Positions 26,598 to 35,340 are shown, numbered from the stretch's first letter. The stretch is DNA of 64,000 nt from Sulfitobacter sp. OXR-159 (GCF_034377145.1 NZ_CP139707.1:1621001-1685000); one strand, 5' to 3'. Made by a program: numbers and translations. Notes: generated from the letters alone by a model not told the origin.

Positions 26598-28871
26598 TTG
26601 GAAACAGAGATGGCGGAGGGCAGCACAGCACAACGGGAATGGCGCGTCACGGGGATGGACTGCGGCGCCTGCGCGGCCAAGTTGCGCGGCGCGGTGGAGC
26701 GCTTGCCTGGGGTCGCGGATGTTGATGTCGCGCTGATGTCCGAGCGGCTGCGTCTGACGCTGGATGAGAATGAAACCGCGCCCGAGCGGATCGAGAAAGC
26801 CGTGCGTGGTATCGGTTTTGGGATCTCTCCGAAGGGGGCGAAGGCAGAGAAGCCGAAGAGCGGTTTCATTCTGCCGGACGATGCGGTGATCGGCGGGGCA
26901 GGGCCCACGCCGCAGGAGCCTGCGCCTGAAGGGACAGCAGACCCCGCTTGGCATCAAACCACGAAGGGCCGCTTGGTCCTCAGCAGCGGCGCTTTGCTCG
27001 CAATGGCATGGGCCTCGCGGCTTGTCCTGCCGGCTGAGGTTTCGCACTGGGCCTTTGTCATCGCCACGTTGATCGGGCTTATTCCCGTCGCGCGCCGGGC
27101 CTTTGCCATGGCGCGGGTGGGCATGCCCTTTACCATCGAAATGCTCATGACCATCGCCGCCAGCGGTGCGCTCGTGATCGGAGAGCCGGAAGAAGCCGCG
27201 TTGGTGGTCTTTCTTTTTGCCGTCGGCGAATTGCTGGAGGGTGTCTCTGCTGGGAAGGCACGCAACAGCATCCGTGCGCTGACCAAGCTGGTGCCGAAAA
27301 CGGCGCGGCTTGAGGTGGGCAACGAGACGCGGGAGGTGGCGGCAGAGGCGCTCAGCGTCGGGCAGATCGTGCAGGTCCGCCCCGGGGACCGGGTGCCCTG
27401 TGACGGAGAAGTGGTCAGCGGCACTTCAGGCGTCGACGAAAGCCCTGTAACGGGCGAAAGCGTGCCGCGCCTTAAAGAGCCGGGTGCGGATGTCTTTGCC
27501 GGATCGATCAACACAGAATCCTTGCTGCGCGTGCGCGTCACTAAACCCGCCGCGGACAACACCATCGCCCGCATTGTGCGCTTGGTGGAAGAAGCCGAGA
27601 GCGCCCGTGCGCCGACCGAGCGTTTCATCGATCGGTTCAGCCGCGCCTATATGCCTGCCGTGGTCGGCATGGCCGCCTTGGTGGCCGTGGTGCCGCCGCT
27701 TGCCTTCGGGGGCGCTTGGGGCGAATGGGTCTATCGGGCGCTGGCCTTGCTGCTGATCGGCTGCCCCTGCGCGCTGGTGATCTCGGTGCCTGCGTCGATC
27801 ACCTCGGCCCTGTCTACCGGGGCGCGCAACGGGTTGCTGCTGAAGGGCGGCGCGGTGATCGAAGCGGCGGCGCGGGTCACCCATGTAGCCTTTGATAAGA
27901 CCGGAACGCTAACCCATGGCAAGCCGCGGGTGACTGACGTGCAGGTGCTTGTGGGCAAGGAAGCCGATCTTCTGGCCCTCGCCGCCGGAGTTGAGAACGG
28001 CGCGAGCCATCCTCTTGGTCAGGCCATTTGCGGCGCGGCTGAGGCGCGTGGGATCGACTCTGCCGTCGCGACACAGTCCCGCGCCTTGCCCGGCAAAGGA
28101 GCCGAGGCGGTGATCGCGGGGGCAACCATCTGCATCGGCTCCCCCCGTTTGGCGGCAGAACGCGGGGCGCTGTCAGCGACTTTGCGCGCTGAAGTCGAGA
28201 CGCTCGAAGCGCAGGGCAAAACCGTGGTGATTGTCTTGCGCGACAACGAAGCCCAAGGCCTCATCGCCCTGCGCGATGAACCCCGCGCCGATGCGGCAGA
28301 GGCAGTGGCGCAGTTGCACGCCCTTGGCATTTCATCGGTGATGCTCACCGGGGATAATCGGCGCACCGCTGCGGCCATCGCCGAAGGGCTGGGCATCGAC
28401 CACCGCGCTGAATTGATGCCGGAGGATAAGGTCGCGGCCATTCAAAACCTCACGGCTGAGGCGAAGGTCATGATGATCGGCGACGGCATCAATGATGCCC
28501 CGGCATTGGCCGCAGCCCATGTGGGCGTCGCAATGGGCTCCGGCACAGATGTAGCGCTGGAAACTGCGGATGCGGCGATCCTGCGTGACCGGGTGACAGA
28601 TGTGCCCGGCCAGATCCGCCTCGCCCGCGCCGCGATGGGCAATATCCGGCAGAACATCGCCATAGCGCTCGGGCTGAAGGCCGTGTTTCTTGTCACCACG
28701 GTGCTCGGCATCACCGGCCTCTGGATTGCGATTTTGGCGGATACCGGGGCAACCGTTCTTGTGACGCTCAATGCCCTGCGTCTGCTGTTTTTCCGGCCAA
28801 CCACCGCTGAGCGGTTGGCCGCGCCCGGTTGCCGCCCTACAACACATGCAACTAACGAAACGACAGTTTGA
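26598..28871 (+). CDS. zntA: Heavy-metal P1B-type ATPase (ZntA/CadA-like)
   Basis: A 757-residue P-type ATPase exporting Zn, Cd and Pb class ions. It has an N-terminal HMA domain with GMDCGAC, eight membrane helices, the actuator motif SPVTGES, the ion-binding CPC motif (LIGCPCALVIS), the phosphorylation loop FDKTGTLTHG, GASHPLGQAI with the HP dipeptide, and GDGINDAPAL. CPC with this topology places it in group 1B-2. TTG at 26598 has GAAGG 9 bases upstream; an ATG at 26610 is possible. It is controlled by the MerR-type promoter just upstream, with DUF411 19 bases downstream. Confidence 0.93.
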   Translation: METEMAEGSTAQREWRVTGMDCGACAAKLRGAVERLPGVADVDVALMSERLRLTLDENETAPERIEKAVRGIGFGISPKGAKAEKPKSGFILPDDAVIGGAGPTPQEPAPEGTADPAWHQTTKGRLVLSSGALLAMAWASRLVLPAEVSHWAFVIATLIGLIPVARRAFAMARVGMPFTIEMLMTIAASGALVIGEPEEAALVVFLFAVGELLEGVSAGKARNSIRALTKLVPKTARLEVGNETREVAAEALSVGQIVQVRPGDRVPCDGEVVSGTSGVDESPVTGESVPRLKEPGADVFAGSINTESLLRVRVTKPAADNTIARIVRLVEEAESARAPTERFIDRFSRAYMPAVVGMAALVAVVPPLAFGGAWGEWVYRALALLLIGCPCALVISVPASITSALSTGARNGLLLKGGAVIEAAARVTHVAFDKTGTLTHGKPRVTDVQVLVGKEADLLALAAGVENGASHPLGQAICGAAEARGIDSAVATQSRALPGKGAEAVIAGATICIGSPRLAAERGALSATLRAEVETLEAQGKTVVIVLRDNEAQGLIALRDEPRADAAEAVAQLHALGISSVMLTGDNRRTAAAIAEGLGIDHRAELMPEDKVAAIQNLTAEAKVMMIGDGINDAPALAAAHVGVAMGSGTDVALETADAAILRDRVTDVPGQIRLARAAMGNIRQNIAIALGLKAVFLVTTVLGITGLWIAILADTGATVLVTLNALRLLFFRPTTAERLAAPGCRPTTHATNETTV

Positions 28872-28890
28872 ACCTTTGGAAGGATTTCAC

Positions 28891-29358
28891 ATGACCCTCA
28901 CACGACGCAGCCTGCTGGCCTGTTCCGCGAGCTTTGCGGCCACCGCCCCCTTCGCGGCACGAGCCGAAGAAAAGCCTGCCATCCACGTGATGAAAGACCC
29001 CAACTGCGGCTGCTGTTCGGCGTGGATCGAGATTTTGGAGAACGAGGGTTTTGCTGTGACGACGGAACGCAGCTTGGGAACGCTCTTGATCAAATACAAG
29101 CAAGACAACGGCATCCCGCAAAGCATGGCCTCTTGCCACACCGGAAAGATCGAGGGCTATATGATCGAAGGTCACGTCTCGCCCGCCGATATCCGCAAAC
29201 TGCTGGCCGAGCGCCCGGATGCCATCGGCCTCGCCGTGCCGGGGATGCCCTATGGCTCGCCGGGGATGGGACCGGAGAGTGAGCGCGACGCCTATGAGGT
29301 CTATCTGATTGCCCATGATGGCAGCAGCGAGGTGTTTACAAGCTACGAGGCTGCATAG
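28891..29358 (+). CDS. DUF411 periplasmic metal-binding protein (copy 1)
   Basis: A 155-residue DUF411 protein with an RR-containing signal (MTLTRRSLLACSASFAATAP). The family motif is PNCGCCSAW, with later conserved SCHTGKIEGYMIEGHV and LAVPGMPYGSPGM. DUF411 proteins adopt a thioredoxin-like fold and are found with copper and other metal-resistance genes; they are presumed metal-binding. AAGGA lies 8 bases before the ATG. It follows the ZntA-like gene by 19 bases. A second DUF411 protein is at 32482-32976. Confidence 0.88.
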   Translation: MTLTRRSLLACSASFAATAPFAARAEEKPAIHVMKDPNCGCCSAWIEILENEGFAVTTERSLGTLLIKYKQDNGIPQSMASCHTGKIEGYMIEGHVSPADIRKLLAERPDAIGLAVPGMPYGSPGMGPESERDAYEVYLIAHDGSSEVFTSYEAA

Positions 29359-29453
29359 GGTCGTGCGCTGAGAATTGCCGGGCGACGTGCCAACAGGAAC
29401 TTGCATGTCAGTCTTCGGGTTTTGACCATGTTACCCAATCAAGGAGTAAGATC

Positions 29454-29888
29454 ATGCAAGTTCAAGAAATCATGACGAGCAACCCCACCTGCTGCGGACC
29501 CGACGCCTCGGTTCAGGAGGCAGCGAAGCTGATGGATGACAAGTCGGTCGGTTCTATTCCGGTGGTGAATGACGCCGGTGAGCCGGTTGGCATCGTGACG
29601 GACCGCGACATCTGCTGCGGTGCGGTTGCGCAGGGAAAAGGCACCGACACACGCGTGTCTGATGTTATGTCGAAAGACGTGCTAACCGCTGCGCCCGACG
29701 AAGATGTCGAAAGTTGCTGCAACAAGATGGAAGAGAAGCAGGTGCGGCGCACGGTGGTGACTGACGACGCCGGAAAATGCTGCGGGATCGTCGCACAGGC
29801 CGATGTGGCGCGGGAAGCCGACGGTAAGGAAACCGCAGAATTGGTGCAGAAGGTTTCACGCGCCGAAAAACGCTCGGGCTGCTGCTGA
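29454..29888 (+). CDS. CBS-domain protein with five Cys-Cys pairs
   Basis: A 144-residue protein made of two CBS domains (MTSNPTCCGPDASVQEAAKL, then GSIPVVNDAGEPVGIVTDRD; and MSKDVLTAAPDEDVESCCNK, then QVRRTVVTDDAGKCCGIVAQ). CBS pairs usually bind adenosyl nucleotides and regulate partners. Five vicinal cysteine pairs occur at residues 13-14, 54-55, 88-89, 109-110 and 143-144. Some are known in related CBS proteins, but this density in a heavy-metal island suggests thiol metal binding. AGGAG precedes the ATG. A terminator-like hairpin follows. Confidence 0.9.
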   Translation: MQVQEIMTSNPTCCGPDASVQEAAKLMDDKSVGSIPVVNDAGEPVGIVTDRDICCGAVAQGKGTDTRVSDVMSKDVLTAAPDEDVESCCNKMEEKQVRRTVVTDDAGKCCGIVAQADVAREADGKETAELVQKVSRAEKRSGCC

Positions 29889-29954
29889 CCAGGCTTGAAA
29901 CGAAGCTGACTACGCCCGTGGGCGAAGTGTCTTTTGCAGACGCTGATACGACTT

Positions 29955-29980
29955 CAAAACGCGGTACGCACCGCGTTTTG
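29955..29980 (+). terminator. Intrinsic terminator-like hairpin before the CDF gene
   Basis: Perfect 11-bp stem CAAAACGCGGT/ACCGCGTTTTG with a 4-base loop (29966-29969). The T's lie within the stem and ATCCTC follows. Confidence 0.6.
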
Positions 29981-30007
29981 ATCCTCAAAGGACGATAGGG
30001 ACACCCA

Positions 30008-30979
30008 ATGGCACATGACCACGCTCATATTGATCCCGAAAGCGGGGACCGCAGAGTATCACTGGCCATCTGGGCGAATGCCCTTCTAACGGTGGTGCAG
30101 ATCGTGGGCGGTGTTTTCGCGGGGTCGCTCGCCCTAATCGCGGACGCGCTTCACAATTTTTCGGACATGGCCTCATTGGTCATCGCTTTTGTCGCCCGCA
30201 AAATTGCACGGAGGCCGGCAGATGCGCGGATGACCTTTGGCTATGGCCGGATCGAAATCGTTGCCGCTCTGATCAACTACACCACGCTCATTCTTGTCGG
30301 GGTCTATCTGATCTACGAGGGTGGAATGCGCATGATTGATCCGCCTCAGGTGGCGGGTTGGACGGTGGTCATTCTGGGCGCTGTTGCGCTGGTGGTTGAT
30401 ACGCTGACGGCGCTGCTGACCTATTCGATGCAGAAGGGTAGCGTGAACATCAGGGCGCTGTTCTTGCACAACCTGTCCGACGCGCTGGCCTCGGTCGCGG
30501 TGATTATTGGCGGCACACTCATCATCCTTTACGATCTGCGTTGGGTTGATCCGGCGATCACCATCGGTATCGCGCTTTATATCCTTTATCTGGCACTCAC
30601 TGAGATCGGAGGTCCGATCCGTATGTTGATGCTGGGCAGCCCGCCCTACATGGATGCAGAGGCAGTGGTTGAGGCGATGACCAAGGTCGCTGGCGTCTGG
30701 GACGTGCACCATGTTCATCTTTGGCAGATGCAAGAGCATGAGGTGGCGCTTGATTGCCATGTGGTGTTGGAGGGGCAAGATTGGAGGGACCTTGATGCTG
30801 TGAAGCAAGCGGTCAAGAAAATGCTCGCGGATGACTTTGGCATCACCCATTCAAGCCTTGAGTTTGAAACCTCCGCAAATGCCCATCAGGATGCCGCGTT
30901 GTTTGGGCATGAGGGCGGCCCGACGCGCGCTGGCACAGATGCTGAGCACAACGATGGGACGTCGCACGACGACCGCTGA
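30008..30979 (+). CDS. Cation diffusion facilitator (CzcD-like) exporter
   Basis: A 323-residue CDF protein with six membrane helices and a C-terminal ferredoxin-like cytoplasmic domain. The transport-site pairs are seen as LIADALHNFSDM (helix 2, H-x3-D) and LFLHNLSDALASV (helix 5). His-rich termini (MAHDHAHIDPESG; NDGTSHDDR) are typical of zinc transporters of this family. It exports Zn2+, Co2+ or Cd2+ in exchange for protons. Its start is 28 bases past the hairpin, so it may have its own promoter. It fits the Zn/Cd module headed by the MerR sensor and ZntA. Confidence 0.93.
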   Translation: MAHDHAHIDPESGDRRVSLAIWANALLTVVQIVGGVFAGSLALIADALHNFSDMASLVIAFVARKIARRPADARMTFGYGRIEIVAALINYTTLILVGVYLIYEGGMRMIDPPQVAGWTVVILGAVALVVDTLTALLTYSMQKGSVNIRALFLHNLSDALASVAVIIGGTLIILYDLRWVDPAITIGIALYILYLALTEIGGPIRMLMLGSPPYMDAEAVVEAMTKVAGVWDVHHVHLWQMQEHEVALDCHVVLEGQDWRDLDAVKQAVKKMLADDFGITHSSLEFETSANAHQDAALFGHEGGPTRAGTDAEHNDGTSHDDR

Positions 30980-31092
30980 GGCGCATCGCAATGCGCTGTG
31001 TCTTGCTGATCTACGGGCGTGCGGCGTTTTGCGCACCCTCACTTTCTGGTGAGGGGATCGACAGCACCGCATCGGGTTCCTATATCAGTGCC

Positions 31093-31440
31093 ATGCGCAT
31101 CCTGCTTCGCCTTGCCACATTCTGCCTCTCGCTCGTTCTTTTGACGGGCATATTGGCGCATGATTTGGCGGCGGCGAACATGTCCTTGCAGATGTCAGGT
31201 TTGACCGCATCCGCAACGATGGAGGAGGACGATAGCTGCACAGCTTGCTTGCAAGAAGATCAGGGTGAGGTGGTGTGCGACATTGATTGCACGGCATCTG
31301 TCTTTGTGATGTCGCAGTTGCTTCAGTCCCAACCCGAGAGCGTGCAGCGTTTCTTCGCGCCTGTGCCCGGGGATCTTGGCCTCGCCGGGATTGATCTCGG
31401 GTCTGACCCTTTCCCACCGCGAACCACCTCCCTAAGTTGA
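31093..31440 (+). CDS. Small secreted hypothetical protein
   Basis: A 115-residue protein with a clear signal peptide (MRILLRLATFCLSLVLLTGI, cleavage plausible after LAAA). Five cysteines cluster in the mature part (SCTACLQEDQGEVVCDIDCT, which reads C-x2-C-x9-C-x3-C, plus one in the signal). The spacing could support disulfides or metal binding. It resembles small DUF2946-like proteins of copper clusters only loosely, and the family is not certain. Start chosen at MRILL because it makes a proper signal peptide; the frame is open 34 codons upstream. Confidence 0.65.
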   Translation: MRILLRLATFCLSLVLLTGILAHDLAAANMSLQMSGLTASATMEEDDSCTACLQEDQGEVVCDIDCTASVFVMSQLLQSQPESVQRFFAPVPGDLGLAGIDLGSDPFPPRTTSLS

Positions 31441-31538
31441 CCGGCCGCATCGAAGGGTGACGGCCCGGTTTCGCGACGTTTGCTGCCACTGCGCAGCGAC
31501 ACGCTCGACCTTATCTGTCACTTTCGGGAACGACCTTT

Positions 31539-32485
31539 ATGTCTATTCATCCACCGCGCGATATGTCGCGCAGGCGTGTGCTGTCCGGCGGGCTTGCCAC
31601 AGTTGGGGCGACGCTGATCCTACCTCATGTCTCCCTCGCAACAACAACGGGGGAGTCGATCCGCGCCCTTCAGTATGACGGCGATGCACTTGTTGTGGCT
31701 TCAAAGCGCAAGCTTTGGCGCGTGCCCGCCCCAAGCGACATCCAGCATGTGTCGTTGGAGCGATCAATCACCGCGATCACCAGCCATCCAGAGACTCCGG
31801 GCACTTTGTTCGCGGCAGTTGATCCTGTCGGCCTTATGCGCAGCCGGGATGGGGGCGCACATGGGCAGACGCCAGCGCGGGCCTGCCGGCAACCCGCGTC
31901 ACCGCGCTCACCCAGGCCGCGCTTGAGCCGGATATGCTCTATGCCGCCCTTGCGGATGACGGGCTTTGGCGCAGCAAAGACGCGGGCGAAAGCTGGGAAT
32001 TCGTCATGGACCGGCCTTATCTCGATGGGGCCGAACGCGAGGTGTTGACGCTCGTCTCTGTGGGCAATCCGACTGGCATGGGCGGCATCTGGCTCTATGC
32101 TGGGACCGACGCCGGGCTGACCCGCGTGCCGGATTGCTTTTGCCGGTGGCAGGATGTGACCGCGGGCGATGCGATGGATGCGCTGGCTGCGGGTAAAACG
32201 CCGCCACCTGCCAAACCTCTGCCCGAAGGCCTGCCGATCACCCATTTGGCACTCTCCCCCAAAGCGCCTGAACGGCTCTACGCTGGCCTGGCGACTGGCC
32301 TTTGGACCTCGACAGACGCAGGCGTGAATTGGACGCGTGCCGCGCCGGGAAGGATCGACGCGCTGGCTGTCGATCCTGCCGACCCTAAAAACCTTGCCGC
32401 CGTTCGCGACGGCATTCTTTCGGTCAGCCGCGATGGCGGCCTGACCTTTGACCCCATCAATATCCCTCACGGAGACCAGACATGA
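31539..32485 (+). pseudogene. F510_1955-like beta-propeller protein gene, frameshifted
   Basis: The first frame has a Tat-like signal (SRRRVLSGGLATVGATLILP) and propeller repeats up to LMRSRDGGA near 31859. Reading then continues in the next frame as TWADASAGLPATRVTALTQA, then ALEPDMLYAALADDGLWRSK, through to the end at 32485. Restoring one base near 31859-31862 (GGCGCACATGG, expected GGCGCAACATGG) makes a single 315-residue protein. Such WD/BNR-type proteins (annotated F510_1955 family glycosylhydrolase) commonly precede DUF411 genes in copper-type cassettes. Its stop overlaps the DUF411 start by four bases. A sequencing error cannot be excluded. Confidence 0.8.
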
Positions 32486-32976
32486 ACAGCAAATTCACCC
32501 TCGGCGCGGCCGCGGCCCTGACCGCCGCCGGTATCATCGGTTTTGCCACCTTCGGCATGGCGGAAAACGACAAATCGGCGCCCACCGACAATGTGGCAAG
32601 CACCGTCCCGGCAGATCGCCAAATGACCATCTGGCGCGACCCGTCCTGTGGCTGCTGCGATGCCTATGCCGACTATGCCGAAGAGAACGGCTATCACGTG
32701 ACCCGCATCGACGACCGGGATTTTGACAAACGCTCGGTTGAGGTCGGCGTGCCGGAACAGGGGCTGGGGTGCCACCTTGCCGAGGTCGATGGCTATTACG
32801 TCAGCGGTCTGGTGCCTGTTGAGATTATCCAGCGTCTGACATCCGAGCGCCCCGAGGTCACCGGTATCACGCTGCCCGGTATGCCCCAAAACGCGCCCGG
32901 CATGGCAGGCAAGAGCGGCACGCTCAAAACCTATGCTTTCGGTGAGGACGGCGTGGCCGTGTATTCAAATGAATGA
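32482..32976 (+). CDS. DUF411 periplasmic metal-binding protein (copy 2)
   Basis: A 164-residue exported DUF411 protein with signal-like N-terminus (LGAAAALTAAGIIGFATFGM). The core motif is DPSCGCCDAYADYAEENGYH, followed by LGCHLAEVDGYYVSGLVPVE and TLPGMPQNAPGMAG. The conserved C-x-C-C and C-H residues suggest a soft-metal site; copper is most often implicated by context. It is ATGA-coupled to the frameshifted propeller gene and starts the long redox cassette. It is diverged from copy 1 (28891-29358), so the two were probably acquired separately. Confidence 0.9.
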   Translation: MNSKFTLGAAAALTAAGIIGFATFGMAENDKSAPTDNVASTVPADRQMTIWRDPSCGCCDAYADYAEENGYHVTRIDDRDFDKRSVEVGVPEQGLGCHLAEVDGYYVSGLVPVEIIQRLTSERPEVTGITLPGMPQNAPGMAGKSGTLKTYAFGEDGVAVYSNE

Positions 32977-32986
32977 GGTTGGAACG

Positions 32987-33130
32987 ATGAACATGATGAA
33001 CGGAACTATGATGAATGGGCCAATGTCGGTCGGAATGATGATCGCCTGTGGCGTGCTCTTTCTCTTGGTGCTGGCGGTGCTGGTGCTGGGCGCACTGGCC
33101 TTGGTCAAATATCTGCGGCGGCCCGCATGA
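32987..33130 (+). CDS. Small Met-rich single-span membrane protein
   Basis: A 47-residue protein: a Met/Asn-rich leader (MNMMNGTMMNGPMSVGMMIA) followed by one hydrophobic helix and the tail ALVKYLRRPA. GGTTGGAACG precedes the ATG; a start 18 bases earlier is possible. Its stop overlaps the cytochrome c start (ATGA). A similar 39-residue protein with tail ALVKYLRK is encoded at 37913-38032, so they form a paralogous pair at both ends of the cassette. A copper-binding Met motif at the membrane is plausible but untested. Confidence 0.7.
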   Translation: MNMMNGTMMNGPMSVGMMIACGVLFLLVLAVLVLGALALVKYLRRPA

Positions 33131-33603
33131 ACCGGTTGGGTCTGACAGCCATGATCGGCATCGCGGGCGCGGCGGCGGTCGCAGTTTGGGCCGGGGGGAA
33201 GGAGGACAGCCCCCCGGCGCTCGCCGTGCTCGGCGTGCCCGTGGATGCAGAGATGATCGAGATTGGCGCGGGGCTCTATGCGGAGAACTGCGCCTCTTGC
33301 CACGGCGCCGATCTCGAAGGCCAGCCGGACTGGCGCAGGCGGCTCGATAATGGCCGCATGCCTGCGCCGCCACATGATGAAACGGGCCATACGTGGCACC
33401 ATGCGGATCAGCAGCTTTTCGATATTACCAAGAACGGTCTGGCTTCGGTCGTCCCCGGCTATGAGAGTGACATGCCGGTGTTCGACGGTATCCTGAGCGA
33501 GGCCGAAATCACGGCAATCCTTGGCTACATCAAAAGCACCTGGCCCGAGCGGGAGCGCGGCTTTCAGGCTGAAGTCACCGCTAAGGATGAGGGCGGAACA
33601 TGA
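33127..33603 (+). CDS. Class I cytochrome c
   Basis: A 158-residue exported mono-haem cytochrome c with an N-terminal membrane anchor or signal (LTAMIGIAGAAAVAVWAGGK). The haem-binding motif CASCH is near residue 56, and the distal Met is probably in PVFDGILSEAE or the DMPVF segment. The C-terminal helix ILGYIKSTWPERER is typical of this group found with SCO/DsbE genes. It would carry electrons in the periplasm, perhaps linking thiol oxidation or copper handling to respiration. It is coupled by ATGA overlaps on both sides. Confidence 0.9.
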   Translation: MNRLGLTAMIGIAGAAAVAVWAGGKEDSPPALAVLGVPVDAEMIEIGAGLYAENCASCHGADLEGQPDWRRRLDNGRMPAPPHDETGHTWHHADQQLFDITKNGLASVVPGYESDMPVFDGILSEAEITAILGYIKSTWPERERGFQAEVTAKDEGGT

Positions 33604-34178
33604 GCAAGGACAGACAGCCTGTCCGCAAACCACGGTGGTCGCTGTTCATCGCAGCTCTGCCTGCGATGGTCTTTGGGGCCATCGCGGCGGCGTTCCTCTG
33701 GGGTCTGTTCAACAACGACGATGGCCTGCCCAGCACGATGATCGGCCGGGACATTCCCGCGTTTAACCTGCCGCCCATCGAAGGGCGCGGGAAGGGGCTA
33801 TCGGCGGCTGATCTGCGCGGCGAAGTGTCCCTCGTGAATGTCTGGGCTTCGTGGTGCGTGCCTTGTCGGGTTGAGATGCCACTACTGGTGGAACTGGCCC
33901 AAACCGACAGCGTGCCGATCCACGGCATCAACCTCAAAGACAAGCCCGCCGCCGCCCGCAGGTTCCTTGCGGAACTCGGCGATCCTTATGACCGGATCGG
34001 TGCCGACAGCTCTGGCCGGACTGCGATTGACTGGGGCGTTTACGGCGTGCCGGAAACCTTTGTGATCGATGCCAAAGGGCGCATCGCTTACAAACATGTT
34101 GGCCCGTTCAATCGACGTTCGCTGGAGGAAGATATCCTTCCCGTGGTGCGGCGTTTGCAACAGGAGCAGAACGCATGA
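33600..34178 (+). CDS. DsbE/CcmG-like thiol:disulfide oxidoreductase
   Basis: A 192-residue membrane-anchored thioredoxin (anchor about residues 15-37) of the CcmG/DsbE group. Active site WCVPC sits in NVWASWCVPCRVEMPLL, with the family-specific GINLKDKPAAARRFL insert and cis-Pro segment GVPETFVIDAKG. CcmG reduces apocytochrome c or other periplasmic disulfides using electrons from CcdA/DsbD; a CcdA gene is found at 37101-37829 in the same operon. It is coupled to cytochrome c upstream and TlpA downstream. Confidence 0.92.
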   Translation: MSKDRQPVRKPRWSLFIAALPAMVFGAIAAAFLWGLFNNDDGLPSTMIGRDIPAFNLPPIEGRGKGLSAADLRGEVSLVNVWASWCVPCRVEMPLLVELAQTDSVPIHGINLKDKPAAARRFLAELGDPYDRIGADSSGRTAIDWGVYGVPETFVIDAKGRIAYKHVGPFNRRSLEEDILPVVRRLQQEQNA

Positions 34179-34690
34179 AGCGGCGTGGGTTTCTGAGCGG
34201 CGCATTGGCGCTTGGGGCTTCGCCAGTCGCGGCGCGCACCGTGATGGCGGAACATCAAAAGCCCCTGCCAATGCTGTCGCCGCCCATCACGGATGGGGCA
34301 GGGCGGAGCCTAACTTTGGCGGACTTTAGTGGCCGGACGGTGTTGCTCAATATCTGGGCGACGTGGTGCCCTCCCTGCCGTCATGAAATGCCCACCCTTG
34401 ATCGGCTTCAGGCGCGATTGGGTGGGGCGGAGTTTCACGTTCTCGCACTCTCAATCGACAAGGGCGGGTTCGACATTGTGCGCGATTTCTATGCCGAGAT
34501 CGGCATCACGCATCTCGATCTTTATCTGGCGGACCAGTTACGGGCGATGATGGCTTTCGGCGTTGTCGGCCTGCCCACGACACTGCTGGTCAACCCCCAA
34601 GGCCACGAGGTCGCTCGCAAGGTCGGCCCCGCCGCTTGGGACAGCCCGGCGGCCATTTCCCAAATCCAACGCGTCATTACAAAAGGATGA
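34175..34690 (+). CDS. TlpA-family periplasmic thioredoxin
   Basis: A 171-residue protein with a short signal containing KRRGFLSGALALGASPVAA (Tat-like, RR pair). Active site WCPPC lies in NIWATWCPPCRHEMPTL, with cis-Pro region VGLPTTLLVNPQG. TlpA proteins reduce copper-chaperone and oxidase-assembly cysteines such as those of ScoI. With SCO-like genes and CcdA in the same operon, a copper-delivery thiol relay is likely. Four-base overlaps couple it to its neighbours. Confidence 0.92.
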   Translation: MKRRGFLSGALALGASPVAARTVMAEHQKPLPMLSPPITDGAGRSLTLADFSGRTVLLNIWATWCPPCRHEMPTLDRLQARLGGAEFHVLALSIDKGGFDIVRDFYAEIGITHLDLYLADQLRAMMAFGVVGLPTTLLVNPQGHEVARKVGPAAWDSPAAISQIQRVITKG

Positions 34691-34962
34691 ACCCAATAGT
34701 GACCCAAACCTCAAAAGCAAACCGGCCCTCATTCGCAATTCCCATGCCCGCGCGGCGCCAAACTCTAATGCTGACCGGCTTTGCCGCTATCGGTGGCGGT
34801 GCTGCATTGAATTGGGACTGGCTGACCGCCGTGGGGGCCGCGCCCTTGCTTCTTAGCCTCGCCCCTTGTGCCGCCATGTGCGCTTTGGGGCTGTGCATGC
34901 GCGGCGGCTCTGGCTGCGCCAAAAACGATCCGGTGGCAAAGCCGGACGCCCCGACAGACTGA
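34687..34962 (+). CDS. Small membrane hypothetical protein
   Basis: A 91-residue protein with two hydrophobic segments (about residues 29-43 and 47-68) and a Cys-containing C-terminal region (APCAAMCALGLCMRGGSGCA). Start chosen at MNPIVTQ, which overlaps the TlpA stop by ATGA. Four to five cysteines after the membrane segments may bind metal or form disulfides. It resembles short hypothetical proteins seen in similar copper cassettes; no family name is certain. Confidence 0.65.
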   Translation: MNPIVTQTSKANRPSFAIPMPARRQTLMLTGFAAIGGGAALNWDWLTAVGAAPLLLSLAPCAAMCALGLCMRGGSGCAKNDPVAKPDAPTD

Positions 34963-34984
34963 CCCTCAATCAAAAGGAACCGAC

Positions 34985-35284
34985 ATGACTTATACAGTGA
35001 AACTTACCACCGCAGCCCTGACAGGCTTTATGTTTGCCGCCTCTTTCGCGCAGGCGCAGGAGGCAAAAGCCGAAACGGGCGATATGCCCATGGCCGAGGG
35101 CCAACATATGAAAGGCGACATGGCTGACATGAAGGGGATGGAAGGTATGGAGGGCATGGAAGGTATGATGCCTATGATGAAGATGATGGCCGAGATGGGG
35201 CCGATGATGGAGAACTGCAACAAGATGATGCAGTCCATGAAGGCGCATATGGAAACGCATCATTCCGATGATCAAAAAGGCTGA
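34985..35284 (+). CDS. Met-rich periplasmic protein
   Basis: A 99-residue protein with a signal peptide (TTAALTGFMFAASFAQA, cleavage after AQA). The mature part is low-complexity: repeated KG/DM-type units (KGDMADMKGMEGMEGMEGMM, then PMMKMMAEMGPMMENCNKMM) and a His-rich end (KAHMETHHSDD). There are more than twenty methionines in the mature chain. Met-rich segments bind Cu(I) and Ag(I) in CopC, CusF and PcoE-like proteins. AAAGGA lies 5-6 bases before the ATG. Its stop lies 56 bases before the SCO gene start. Confidence 0.85.
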   Translation: MTYTVKLTTAALTGFMFAASFAQAQEAKAETGDMPMAEGQHMKGDMADMKGMEGMEGMEGMMPMMKMMAEMGPMMENCNKMMQSMKAHMETHHSDDQKG

Positions 35285-35340
35285 TGCTCTTGGTTCGCCC
35301 GTCCAAGCGGCGGGCGGACCCCTCGATTGAAAGACAGACT

